Shown one piece after another: positions 22,080 to 31,728 of a stretch of DNA of 64,000 bases. This DNA is from Nilaparvata lugens. Its lineage: Eukaryota; Arthropoda; Insecta; Hemiptera; Delphacidae. The translations under genes were made by a program, and so were the position numbers. Below the pieces are notes generated by a model, which worked only from the letters and a program-made list of their open reading frames with translations, did not search any database and was not told the origin of the DNA. Where the stretch lies: the NCBI RefSeq assembly GCF_014356525.2, contig NC_052505.1:24573432-24637431 (forward strand), read 5' to 3'. Every line of letters begins with the position of its first letter. Positions within the stretch are counted from its first letter, which is position 1.

Positions 22080-22188
22080 CGTACAGATTTACGCTCCGCG
22101 AACATAAGCAATTCACTTTTAATCAGCTGATGCCAAGCTTTTTATATCTGTATCTGTAAAAATACAGATATAGTCAGCTGATTAAAAG
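22080..22188. repeat. Nested palindrome / repeat fragment
   Basis: CTTTTAATCAGCTGA at 22116-22130 is inverted at 22174-22188. Inside, TATATCTGTATC(T) pairs with a following TACAGATATA. The preceding GTGCGTACAGATTTACGC looks like the edge of a dispersed repeat. Confidence 0.6.
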
Positions 22189-22189
22189 A

Positions 22190-23290
22190 TTTAGAAGATC
22201 CTTGTATTCCTATTAATACTCTATGTATAACACACTATTTTATGAGTGAACATCGACATGTATTCAATTATTAATGATAGATTTTTGATTGATGACTTAT
22301 TATTTTAGTTACTGTACTGACTAGAGTACTTTCAGGTTTCAAGAACTCTTTTCAAACTTTTCACTGTAGAAAATGTGTTGAAACCGAAAAGTATTCCAGT
22401 CAATAAACTGAATCGTTTATTTTTATCAATAATTGATTGTTTAATAGAAAAAATAGTGCGTTAATACATCGGAGTTTGAAATGGAATGGAAGCCATCATC
22501 TATAACTTTTTCCACATTGTGTATCTAAAGCACATCATGAGTGATTGAAATAAACGAGTAATGATTATAGATTCTATCCATTACTGTTTCAATATTCAAT
22601 TCAAGATGTATACATTATACTTTGTTGGTCTCCGTGAGATACAAACATTTCGAACTCAGGAACATCTTAGTATGTCTGTAATCAAATTTCCACAAACAAA
22701 TCATCACTCTTGTTTGATTGGCAGAGAGGTTTTCATTCATTCGTTTCATTATGAACAATTATATCTTAAAGGTACTTTAGTTCCAATCATAATTTCCACA
22801 GAAAACAAATTCAAATTGCACAGTCCAATCATAAAAAGTTATATTATTATCCAATATTGAAGCATAGAATTCTATAATGTTGAAGTACTAGAAAGTACTC
22901 ATAAATATTAAGACGGATGTTATGATGAAAAACTCTTGAGACATCCAATTTCTAATAATATTTTCCTAGATAAGAATAGAGTGAAACCACTAGAAAAACT
23001 TTGCTTCGGATAATGAAGATTGCTATGATACAGTCATTCCGTTTGAAACGGTTTCTTTGCAAATTCTGCAGTTTCTGATACGAATTTGAGAGGAGAAACT
23101 GTGTTGGTTTGAGTAATGAACAGTGACAAGTAGAGTAGTTGCAATGTCGACTGTTGAAGAAAGTGAACGCAGCCAGGATTCACACGATTAGAACCAACAA
23201 TGATGATTGAACAGTCCGTCGATTCAGGTGGCAGTGAAATTATTATTGTGTAGCATTTGCACCGCTACTGGGAGAAAGTGAAATGAGTCA
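22190..23290. other. AT-rich intergenic DNA
   Basis: Open frame 22561-22860 (99 codons) has no recognisable domain and ordinary AT-rich composition. No gene supported. Confidence 0.45.
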
Positions 23291-24260
23291 GTGTTGGTGA
23301 TGGAAATGGTTATGAAGAGAATGAAGTATCGGAAGGTGATGAGGGGGAGAATGAGAGAGAAACAACAAAGAATAGCTGCCTTTATTTTTACCTAGAACGG
23401 GGAGGAGTAGAAGAAGAGGAAGAAAAAAATGAGTAGTAAATTATATTTGTGTGTCGGAGATGAAGGAATAGAGGACTAGTAACAAGAAAGTAGAAGAGAA
23501 ATAGGAACAAATCTAGTAGCAAAAGCAGAAAGAAACCTACAAGAAGCAGAATACGAAAAAGCAAGGAAGCTGAGAAAATTATAGGTAAAAGCGTTGAAAG
23601 TGGAGATAAAAGTTGAAAAGTAGAAGCAGCAATGAAGTACTGTAGATATGAAAAAGAGGGATAAAAGTTTGATAAGAAGAGGGAAAATGAGGAGAAAATA
23701 AGGTAGAAAGAAGAAAAAATCTCAAAGAGAGGGATGAGAAGTTGAGGAGGAATAGCAGGTTGCAGGATATAATTGAAGATGATAGGAGAATATTAGGAAA
23801 GTAATAATTATAAAAAAGAATAGGAGATAGACAATGTAGATTGGCTTCTAACAAGAGAAGAAAGAAATAGTAGTGAATAAAAAGCATAATAGGCTTTAGA
23901 CATAAAAGAAAAAATGAATAGTAGAGAATGAAAAAACATAATGGAGAAGAACATTAAGAGCAACGGACAAGAAAAAGAGGAGGATAAGAATAAGTAGTAA
24001 AGCAGAACAGGACAGAGTAGTAACAAGCGGAAAAGGAAAAACCAAATTAATAAGAGAATATAAGAGAGAGTGGAAATTAGACATTTTTGAGTGGAAAGGA
24101 GTAAGAAAAAGAAGAAGAACAACAACAACAAAAACAGTAAAGATCAGAGAAATATAATGAAGATGATAATTGTTTAGTGGAGAAGGAGAAGAAGACGGAG
24201 AAGAAGAAGAAGAAGAAGGAGAAGAAGAAGAAGAAGGAAAGAAAACTAATAACTAAGTGA
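23290..24260. repeat. Polypurine low-complexity tract
   Basis: About 1 kb of A/G-rich + strand with a GAA/GGA array at 24186-24237. Overlapping minus-strand frames are L/F/S-rich artefacts. Confidence 0.85.
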
Positions 24261-24330
24261 AAAAAATAAGAACAAGACCAATAAAGATTAGAGGAGCATA
24301 ATGAAGATGATAATCGTTTAGTGGAGCAAA
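24107..24330. repeat. Local tandem duplication, ~144 bp spacing
   Basis: TAATGAAGATGATAATTGTT (24153) followed by TAGTGGAG recurs at about 24299 with one substitution. The preceding AAAGAT(C/T)AGAG also matches. The (GAA)n array lies between the copies. Confidence 0.6.
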
Positions 24331-24339
24331 CAAACTGCA

Positions 24340-24545
24340 CATTACTCTGATTGGAGAGATTTGGAGAGAGTACCTATTTGGGCTGACATGGTTTGAGTTG
24401 ATGAAGCAGGCAAGGACAGTGCCAACTTGCAGACACGATTGCACGACTCAAAAATGAAATGACACGTCGCTTCAAACAGCTACTGTCCGAAATATCATTT
24501 CGTCTACATTTGCACGAATTCACGGTGCTTCGTGACTTGCCGCAA
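24340..24545. other. Non-repetitive island next to polypurine tract
   Basis: About 200 bp of balanced composition with no frame; possible conserved non-coding element. Inference only. Confidence 0.25.
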
Positions 24546-24849
24546 AAAAAAACCTAAAAATAGAATCGGCTACCTTTTATCGTGACGACTAGGAGCTTCA
24601 GAGTGGAGCACTTTTCCCACTTGTTGATTGCTTTAATCTTCCATTGCATTTTTTCTCACAAGAAACACAAATCTCAGACTTACGATGACAACAATTTAAC
24701 CATTTTTGACGGTGCCATGCCAATCAGCTCTGATTTTAATCAAGACGTTTTAGTTAACGATAATTTCAAGTTATCAATCAAGCACCAAATTAAAATATTT
24801 TAAAAAACCAAAATGAAACTTGATATAGTCTTAAAAATGAAACTACCCT

Positions 24850-24960
24850 TTCTAACATTAATTTTTATCTTCACACAACATATTTCGAACATTCAAGTGT
24901 GAATAATTCAACATGTAGAAACATGTTGTGTGAAAATAAGAATGAATGTTAAATAGTTAT
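24850..24960. repeat. Imperfect inverted repeat
   Basis: TAACATTAATTTTTATCTTC then ACACAACAT on the left pairs with GAAACATGTTGTGTG then AATGAATGTTA on the right. Confidence 0.55.
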
Positions 24961-25310
24961 TTGTGCAACTAGTGCGCAAAGTGCCACTTTGCTGCACCGA
25001 AAGAAACGTTTACGCACGAGCCGTAGGTGAGTGCGGAATGCTGTTTTCCTACAGATACCTTGAAAAGTGTCAATTTGTGCACTGATTGCAGGCCGCAAAG
25101 AATCACTTTTCCACACTAGTGCGCAAAGTGAGTACTTTGCGTACTCCAGATTTGCAACATGGCAACACAAAATAGTTAGTAGGTTATATGGAGCACTAGT
25201 GCAGCAAAATCAAAATGAAGTTAGTAATACTCATAGTGAGGCCCACGTATTGGAGAACAGCGTTGCCTTGCCATTATGTGCCTTGATTATAGTTATTTCA
25301 ATGCTTACAT
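24957..25310. repeat. Diverged copy of the GTGCGCAAAGT repeat
   Basis: ATTTGTGCAACTAGTGCGCA, CTGCACCGAAAGAAACGTTT and ACGCACGAGCCGTAGG match, in inverted orientation, the right half of the palindromic element at 25496-25708. Confidence 0.6.
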
Positions 25311-25487
25311 AACATAAACCCCCTTCAGGCAGTCACATACATTTTCAATTGAATCACTAATCATTATAATTCAATTATTATTATTCAATTTTAAATAAAT
25401 TAAGGTTTTTATTAATAATAAAATTACACAGAGAAACATTTGATGGATTTCAGGGAATTTTACCCATAATTATCCACTTTTCTTATT

Positions 25488-25712
25488 CAATGGTAACTGT
25501 AGGAAAAATTTCATGTGAAATACGTGCGCAAAGTTCGTTTGCTGCACTCAAGAAACCATTCCGCCCTCGCCTACGGCTCGGGCGTAAACGTTTCTTTCGG
25601 TGCAGCAAACTGTCACTTTGCGCACTAGTTGCACAAATAACTATTTCTTGAGTGCAGCAAAGAAACTTTGCGCACGTATTGCACATTACATTTTTCCTAC
25701 AGTTACCATAGA
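25488..25712. mobile_element. Palindromic MITE-like element
   Basis: The ends ATGGTAACTGTAGGAAAAAT and the inverted TTTTTCCTACAGTTACCAT are followed inward by (G/A)TGCGCAAAGTT(C/T), GCTGCACTCAAGAAA on the left and their inverses on the right. The centre holds CCTCGCCTACGGCTCGGGCG. ~220 bp and non-coding. Confidence 0.7.
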
Positions 25713-26563
25713 ATGTGAAAAGTCAGTAATAGACGGTGAACATGTCCTATACCAAATAAAATGTTTGTTTGTGCAAATCTTTAGTATTTTTAATGCTGAT
25801 AATAAATATTGCAATTATCCCACAACAGAATTATTTAAAATTCAGTCTGAATGACAATAGGATGGATATTATAAAGTTATATGAGATATTATAATAATAC
25901 TTCATCTACAAGAAGTCATCAGCAAGTGTAGAAATGGCCATATCACTTGTCTGGATAATATATGTTTTTTGAGCAATCAATGAGCCTCACAAACGTTATA
26001 CTTCACCCGTGACTAACAGTTTAATATTATTCTATCCGAAAACACAAAAGTTATGCAGCAAAACTTTGCTTATACTTAAACGGTGCCCATTAATTTGTTT
26101 AATTGATTAATTTGTCTATGCGATCAAAGCTGTAAGCTTATGTTTTAATTTTTCTATTAATGTAAATAAATAAATAAGTTAATAGACCCAGGACTGATCA
26201 AGGATTAGGCTAGTGATCAGCCCTCAGGACAGACTTCTAACGTGACCATTCTATGAAATTTTCATGTGTACTATTTATTCCAGTTCCAAATATCCTCAAT
26301 TTTGAGTATGAATGATATAGTTTCAGCTTGTTTTTTCTTGTAAATACATTAGTAAACGTGTCAATTTGGCCTTTCTGCTTTTCTGGCCAATCGCCCAGTA
26401 GCCGCATGAAACGTGTAATTAAGGTTATAGGCCTACTGCATTATTTAAAACGTGATTAAATTATATTATATACATTACATTTACCTGAAATGCTGAACCT
26501 CAATCATTCAAGTCACTGTTGAGTAAACAGTATATTGTGAATCCAGTGTTTTTGATTACGGTA
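25713..26563. other. AT-rich intergenic DNA
   Basis: No gene recognised; sequence immediately left of the P element. Confidence 0.45.
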
Positions 26564-26571
26564 CTCAATAG
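26564..26571. repeat. 8 bp target-site duplication, left
   Basis: CTCAATAG, identical to 29946-29953. An 8 bp duplication is the P-element hallmark. Confidence 0.9.
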
Positions 26572-26604
26572 CACGGTAGTTAGAAGAAGACGGTAAGGGT
26601 CACG
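26572..26604. repeat. P-element left terminal inverted repeat
   Basis: CACGGTAGTTAGAAGAAGAC then GGTAAGGGTCACG. Four or five positions differ from the inverted right end. Confidence 0.9.
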
Positions 26605-26620
26605 CGCATGTAGCTCGGAG

Positions 26621-26642
26621 CTCTGACGTCATAGCCACCGAG
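26621..26642. promoter_or_regulatory. Left subterminal inverted motif
   Basis: CTCTGACGTCAT then GCCACCGAG, repeated inverted at 29863-29884. P elements have internal inverted repeats and transposase-binding sites in this position; the role here is inferred. TGACGTCA is also an 8 bp palindrome of CRE type. Confidence 0.6.
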
Positions 26643-27384
26643 GCTACCTACTCTACTGACTACTTTAAGCCGGTATTTGTATGCACGCTGTTGCTAAACA
26701 GATTACAATTCATTTGCTAATCGTTTTGAGATTTGAATTTTCGCCTCTCTATCATCAAAATGTCAGTTGGGATATTTCAAGTAATAATTCTTGTATATTG
26801 GACCTGGAAATACGGCACATTTGATAGAATAATTCGAAACCCATTAGTAGGCTACTGTAGGCAACTGCTGTTATAGTATTGATATTCGGGCTAAATATTG
26901 TTGAATAATGAATACTGTATTAACATATCTGAATGAGAATATACAGTGTGTGTATTGGAGTCTCGTAAATAACTGCAATAATCATTAAAACTACACATAT
27001 TGTAAGTGTATATTGTGTGTATTGCACATCTATGATACAATGTTAAAATCATTATACATCGAAGTTATTGAATACAGTGGAATTTCCTTACTACCTATCA
27101 ATTCAGATGTTTTTTTAAATTCTAGTGCCACAAACTATCACAAGAAATATTTTCCAGTTACAAAGAACAAATTACAGTATCACAATCATGCAAAAAATTG
27201 AAAATTCGTGCATTATAAGTGAATTGCTTGAAATGGAAATTACCTGTCTCCTTGGAATATTTTTAGGATGCGATTTTCTTCATCTTCTTGCTCATCTTGC
27301 GTCTGTTATCCACTGCTTGATTGGATGCTGCTCTTTTCTTGTTCTTCTTATTTAACTCTTTCATCCTTATAAAAGAGCGCGTTC

Positions 27385-27740
27385 TCACAAAACATTCGAT
27401 GGCAAGTCGTCGATATTGTCAAATTTTTCTTTTATAACGTTGATGAGGGTTGACATTACGTTCGAACATTTTTGAAGTTTTTCTTCATGAAACTTTTCAA
27501 ATTCTTTTTCGAATTGAATTGTTATTTTTAGCCACTCATCTGATGGATTAATTAGGCCACCTCTAGATAGAAAAGAAAGCCAATCACAATTTTTCGAAGC
27601 ATTTTGTCCGGATCGTTCACCATAATTGAATGTTGTAGAAATACCTTTTTTAAAAACACGATAAGCTATGTAGCCCGATAACACTTTCAGCAAGTCCAAA
27701 TTCTCTACAATATTTTCTTCCTGGTTCTGCTCACTTAGTT
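27385..27740 (-). pseudogene. P transposase segment: C-terminal tail
   Basis: Reads ELSEQNQEENIVENLDLLKV, then LSGYIAYRV, then DWLSFLSRGGLINPSDEWLK. The G-Y-I-A and L-S-R-G-G-L blocks are characteristic of the C-terminal region of P/THAP9-type transposases. It ends at a stop at 27385. The join to the preceding segment needs a frameshift close to a TTTTT run at 27751-27755. Confidence 0.75.
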
Positions 27741-28111
27741 CCTCCATTACTTTTTCCAAATACTGAGTCAAGTTCCTTATCATCCATGTCATCCATACAT
27801 GAATCTTCTTCAGAATGCGGCGGTATGACACAATCTACTTTTGTCAGAACATCAACACTAAGAGTCTCACATGGTTCGGAAGTGCAATTTCCAGTCTTTA
27901 ATATTGCAGATGCACTTTTAGAAAATAGAAAAGATTTCATTCTCTGACTCACTGTTGTTGGTAAAGGGTGGTCGTAGAATCTGCCTATACCTCTAATCTG
28001 AGAGAAAAAAGATTCTAAAACGTCCTGATTGCATCGAGAAGTTAACAAATATTGGTACCCTTCAAGCTGCATTTCGTTGAACAATCCCTGTGTACTCCGA
28101 ATAGAAATCAT
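27731..28111 (-). pseudogene. P transposase segment with catalytic glutamate
   Basis: Contains YQYLLTSRCNQDVLESFFSQ then IRGIGRFYDHPLP. N-Q-D-x-L-E-x-F-F is the P-family block with the last catalytic acidic residue (E at codon 33 of this segment), and the DHP block follows as expected. It is out of frame with the preceding segment, whose reading continues as a nonsense WMHDFYSEY tail. Confidence 0.85.
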
Positions 28112-29040
28112 GCATCCAACTTGAAATGGTAATAAATTCTTTTTCCCCTATTACTCGAGCAGAAGAGCACAGGTCGTGCAGCTTATTTAAAACCGAATTT
28201 TGCAATTCCAAACTGGTGCCATAGCCACTTTTCAATTTGTTGTTGGGGTGATGTGGAATTCTAGAGTTCAACACATCAAACCCGTCATTCACGGTTGTTA
28301 AAAAATCTACAACATGATCATTGCCAGGTAAAATGTAAGAAATAGCCTTGGCAACAGTTCTGGAAAGAAGTTCAGCTGCTTTCCTCACATTCAGTCTTTC
28401 ACTTCCTGTTAAAAGTAAATGTCCCTCTGTTATTTTATACGCATATTTTAAGTCTGTAGTGTTCTGTTGTTTAATCAGGTCAAATAAAATATCTTTGGTC
28501 ACCATTATTCCACCTGGCAGTTCAAACCCTTGGTCCAAGAGATGGTTACGTATCAATTTAAGCACATGAGGAACATCCGAAAAAGCCCAAATAGCACGAT
28601 CATCACAACAGGGATTATCAACTGAGGGTTTTGTTTGTGATATTCCCAAGTCAGATACAAGCTTACGATTAGACCCACCCATATCGCTAACAAATCCTCT
28701 ACACCTAAATCCACTTTCCTCTACAAGTCTTATTGCTTGGAGAAATATATAGACTGTTATAGCTTGATCAAACTGATAAAAAATCGGTTGTTTCCATTTT
28801 CCTGCTACACTCCGTATTATTATCACTTGTACATTTACATGAGGACCTCTAAAAACATCCATTATGCTGTCATAACAAATTTCCGATCGTACCTTCATTT
28901 CATCGAAGCTCATAATCACATCTTTCTCAAATTCATTTGTTATAATACTAGCTTGACCCCTGAGTAGAGAAAAGCTAACTTCCAAAAACCCAGGTGGAGT
29001 AGAGAACTGAGATAAACGTCTTAGAATTATTGGCTCTTTT
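28062..29040 (-). pseudogene. P transposase segment: RNase H-like core
   Basis: Open from about 29040, where ILRRLSQFSTPPGFLEV can be read before the first possible start. Contains VIMSFDEMKVR with the first catalytic D and GFVSDMGGSNRKLVSDLG with the second. It is followed by a DVPHVLKLIRNHL block and a ~120-residue insertion-domain region, as in P transposases. Compared with the family, the ~45 residues between the coiled coil and the L-R-R motif appear to be missing. Confidence 0.85.
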
Positions 29041-29370
29041 CACTTCATCCTCCAGCATTACGTTAATTTCCTTAAGCTTCTTATTCTCAATAAGCAAAGC
29101 TTTGTAATTAGCAATGTCAATAACATTAGCGTCTACATTATCTTCATTATTTACAATATCTACATTACTTACACTATCTACATAACTTACAATATCTTCA
29201 TTACTTACAATATCTACATTATCTGCATTATTGTTAAAATCATCCAACAATGTCTGCACAATTTTTATATTTCCCCGGCCTATTAATCGACAGCTACGCT
29301 CAGATTCAGTCTTTTTTATTTTAAAACTTGGTAAACTTGGAATTTTGACTGTTGGAACCGCAGTTTTTTT
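28975..29370 (-). pseudogene. P transposase segment: linker and coiled coil
   Basis: In the same frame as the THAP domain after the TAA: KKTAVPTVKIPSLPSFKIKK, then an acidic stretch of degenerate NVDIVSNED repeats, then a leucine/lysine helix (ALLIENKKLKEINVMLEDEV) suited to coiled-coil dimerisation. The AVPT box belongs to the THAP fold, so the stop codon cuts the domain itself. Confidence 0.8.
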
Positions 29371-29610
29371 TTAAATATTTTTCTTAGGGAGTTTTAGCAA
29401 TTCGGATTTCAAGTCACGCTCGAAATCATCTGATACGAAATGTTGGGAGCATATGACTGCTGTTTTCCCATTAAAATCATCCTTCCTTCTACAAGAATGC
29501 ACCCATTGTTTATACAAGTCATCCTGTTTTGGAAATTTGTGAAATGATATGTTAAGCAACTTGGCTTTGTCCGAATGATTTGAACAGCCAGCTATCGCGC
29601 AACAATGCAT
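29371..29610 (-). pseudogene. P transposase segment: THAP zinc-finger DNA-binding domain
   Basis: 79 codons from an ATG at 29610. The C2CH ligands are visible as C4-x4-C9 and C54-x2-H57, with the invariant P27 and W36 and the usual HxFP block. THAP fingers bind the subterminal DNA of their own element. A TAA at 29371 ends the frame three codons before the AVPT box. Translated alone it would be a free DNA-binding fragment. Confidence 0.9.
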
Positions 29611-29862
29611 ATCGCACTACACAGTCATCGAGTGACAAAGTATTTAAAAGTGTAGAAAGTCGGAGTTTAAAACACAAATCTGCATGAGTTAATCGGAGAA
29701 GATCCAAAAACGAAGAACTACACACATCATTATCAAAACGATAAACTACACTTTTAAACAACACTTTTTCCGAATTCTATTCCATGTTGCAAATATCGAC
29801 TATGTTTAAATACACTTGCATAGTGCAAAAACACAACTACTGCAGGCATAGTCGGTTCAGTG

Positions 29863-29884
29863 TCTCGGTGGCGCTGACGTCAGA
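29863..29884. promoter_or_regulatory. Right subterminal inverted motif
   Basis: CTCGGTGGCGCTGACGTCAGAG, in two blocks (CTCGGTGGC and TGACGTCAGAG), is the inverse of the left motif. Confidence 0.6.
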
Positions 29885-29912
29885 GAACCGGTTTGCCACT
29901 GCGCATCCTATT

Positions 29913-29945
29913 CGTGACTCCTACCGTCTTCTTCAATATACCGTG
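29913..29945. repeat. P-element right terminal inverted repeat
   Basis: CGTGACTCCTACCGTCTTCT then TCAATATACCGTG; inverse of the left end with a few mismatches. Confidence 0.9.
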
Positions 29946-29953
29946 CTCAATAG
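29946..29953. repeat. 8 bp target-site duplication, right
   Basis: CTCAATAG, identical to 26564-26571. Confidence 0.9.
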
Positions 29954-31575
29954 CATCTATTCTGTATTCTGTTTCTAATTCATCAACGGCATTCATTGAA
30001 GTTGTTCTACGAAAATGTGAGTAGAGATGTTTCGGAAAGTTGAAAAACTGAATAACTTTTTTTGAAGTGTAAATATCTATGTATGTTTCAAAACTAATGG
30101 ATACATTATTGTTTTGAAAATATAAACTTAGTATCAGTAATTAGAGTAACCTAACCACAAAAGTAAATAAAGATATAAAAATACTTGATTCCTTGATCAT
30201 AAAATTGGTCGATAAATGTTTCCAATGTCTTCCAGTTAAAAATATAGGCATCTCACACATAAAAAATCGTTCATGATAACTTGAATGTTAATATTACTGA
30301 TATTGAATACTATCAAAACTTCTTGTTTATTAAATTTATTGTTTGTTATTCAATATCTCACGGTAATAATCAGCTGTTTTACAAAAATTTCCAGTTAGCA
30401 ACATACTCAGGTTTACCAACATTTCTTTTACTTTGTCGCACTCTACCGTCATAAAGCGTGTTAACTATTTTGTGTTGTTATGTTGCAAATTTGGAGTGCT
30501 TATTCTATTCGAAAATTAACTTGTCAAGAAACACCACCTTTTGAGAAGTGTTATTTATTTCGATGAATGACATAAGAGTAAGAGTCAGGTTAATTCTTTG
30601 ACCCTCTTCAATTTTTTAACTAATTAATGTTGAAATTGTAACAATATATTTCTGGGCTCATGTTTTGAAAACATTTTCCTATAATTTCAATAGGATCAAT
30701 ATTAGTATCATCGCTGGCTATGTTAGCATCGATCTATTGAGAGCAGATTCAAAACGGATGCAACTGCATCCACATGACTGAATACATGCATCTATTTCGT
30801 GCTACATGCAGATTAAATGCATCTATTATTATTAGAGTTTAGTTTCATGTTCCAACTAGGCGATGCAGCTCTGTGAAGAGTAGGCTGTCATAATCTACCA
30901 TATCATGTTCCATGAATATGGTACAAGTCCATTTGCAAACAAATTGAGAACAGTAGATGTAACTTAGAGATAACACACATCATCCAACAAGGCAATATTG
31001 CAAACATAATTTTGACTGACAGTTTGATGTAGCACATAACTGAACATAATATGTTGTTTCTAGTCCCAGACGATGAATAGATGAACATACTCTTGGTTTG
31101 GAGGCTCAGCTGGACATTGGTTCAAGCATAAATTCATAAACATCAGTTTTGAACTTGAGTAATGCATGAAGGTTGTTGTTAAATGTATTTAGATTTACTG
31201 GTGAGGGATAATCCAAAAGTAATCGATAAATTCCCTTCATTATTGAAATAATCATTAAATTGAATGATGTCACATCACAGGTTTTTTTTCCATTTGGATA
31301 ATCATTTATAAAATATTTTAATTTCAGTGTATGATATTATCTGATGATTGTATGTATTATAATGATTTTTTAATGACGATGATGCCATAAGCGTTGAAGC
31401 ATGAGCTCTTAGTACAGTAAAACTATCCATGATGCAACATATTGTATCATTTTACCATACCTCTGCAACATTTCTGAAAAACAAAGTTTAGTGTAATTTA
31501 ATTTCTCATTAAATATCGATTATAGAAATTGTATCTTCTCACGGGAATGCAAATTCAAAGTAGCATGAAAAATCT
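29954..31575. other. AT-rich intergenic DNA
   Basis: No gene or repeat boundary recognised. A short ATGCATCTATT / AATGCATCTATTATT direct repeat lies near 30785-30830. Confidence 0.45.
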
Positions 31576-31580
31576 CAAGT

Positions 31581-31728
31581 TGTTAATTTTAAACTTGAAT
31601 TTTAAAAAACACTTTTGAAGTAAAAATACACTTACTTTTGTAGTGACGATCGTTTCGACCTGTTGTTGGTTATCATCAGTCCGATTTACTTCAAAAGTGT
31701 TTTTCAAAATTCAAGTTTAATTTTAACA
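31581..31728. repeat. Foldback repeat, ~45 bp arms
   Basis: AAACTTGAATTTTAAAAAAC then ACTTTTGAAGTAAA on the left is matched by TTTACTTCAAAAGTGTTTTT then CAAAATTCAAGTTTAA on the right. The ~60 bp loop contains ACGATCGTTTCGACCTG and GGTTATCATCAG. Confidence 0.7.

Larger units (their letters stand above)
27385..29610 (-). pseudogene. P-element transposase pseudogene (THAP + RNase H-like DDE)
   Basis: Order along the minus strand: THAP zinc finger (29610-29374), basic linker and coiled coil (29370-29040), RNase H-like catalytic core with insertion domain (29040-28062), segment with the last catalytic acid (28111-27731), C-terminal tail (27740-27385). Breaks: an in-frame TAA at 29371-29373, a frame change with apparent deletion near 29040, a single-step frameshift near 28110, and another near 27740. 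In P-family proteins this architecture cuts and reinserts the element through its terminal repeats. The introns typical of P elements cannot be excluded for the break near 29040, but the frameshift near 28110 falls inside a conserved block and is most simply a mutation. Confidence 0.88.
26572..29945 (-). mobile_element. P-superfamily DNA transposon, full length but decayed
   Basis: A 3374 bp element with both ends preserved and flanked by a perfect 8 bp duplication. The termini begin CACGGTA and share GAAGAAGACGGTA and GTCACG in inverted orientation (26572-26604 and 29913-29945). Subterminally both ends carry CTCTGACGTCA and GCCACCGAG in inverted orientation. The minus strand encodes a THAP-domain transposase with readable catalytic motifs but at least three frame breaks and one nonsense codon. 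All structural boundaries are seen directly; assignment to the P family rests on the THAP finger, the DDE-like motifs and the 8 bp duplication. It can no longer make an intact transposase from this copy, but the ends might still be mobilised in trans. Confidence 0.93.

Noticed and set aside
22561..22860. 99-codon open frame as a gene
   Set aside because: Ordinary AT-rich composition, no domain, no conserved context.
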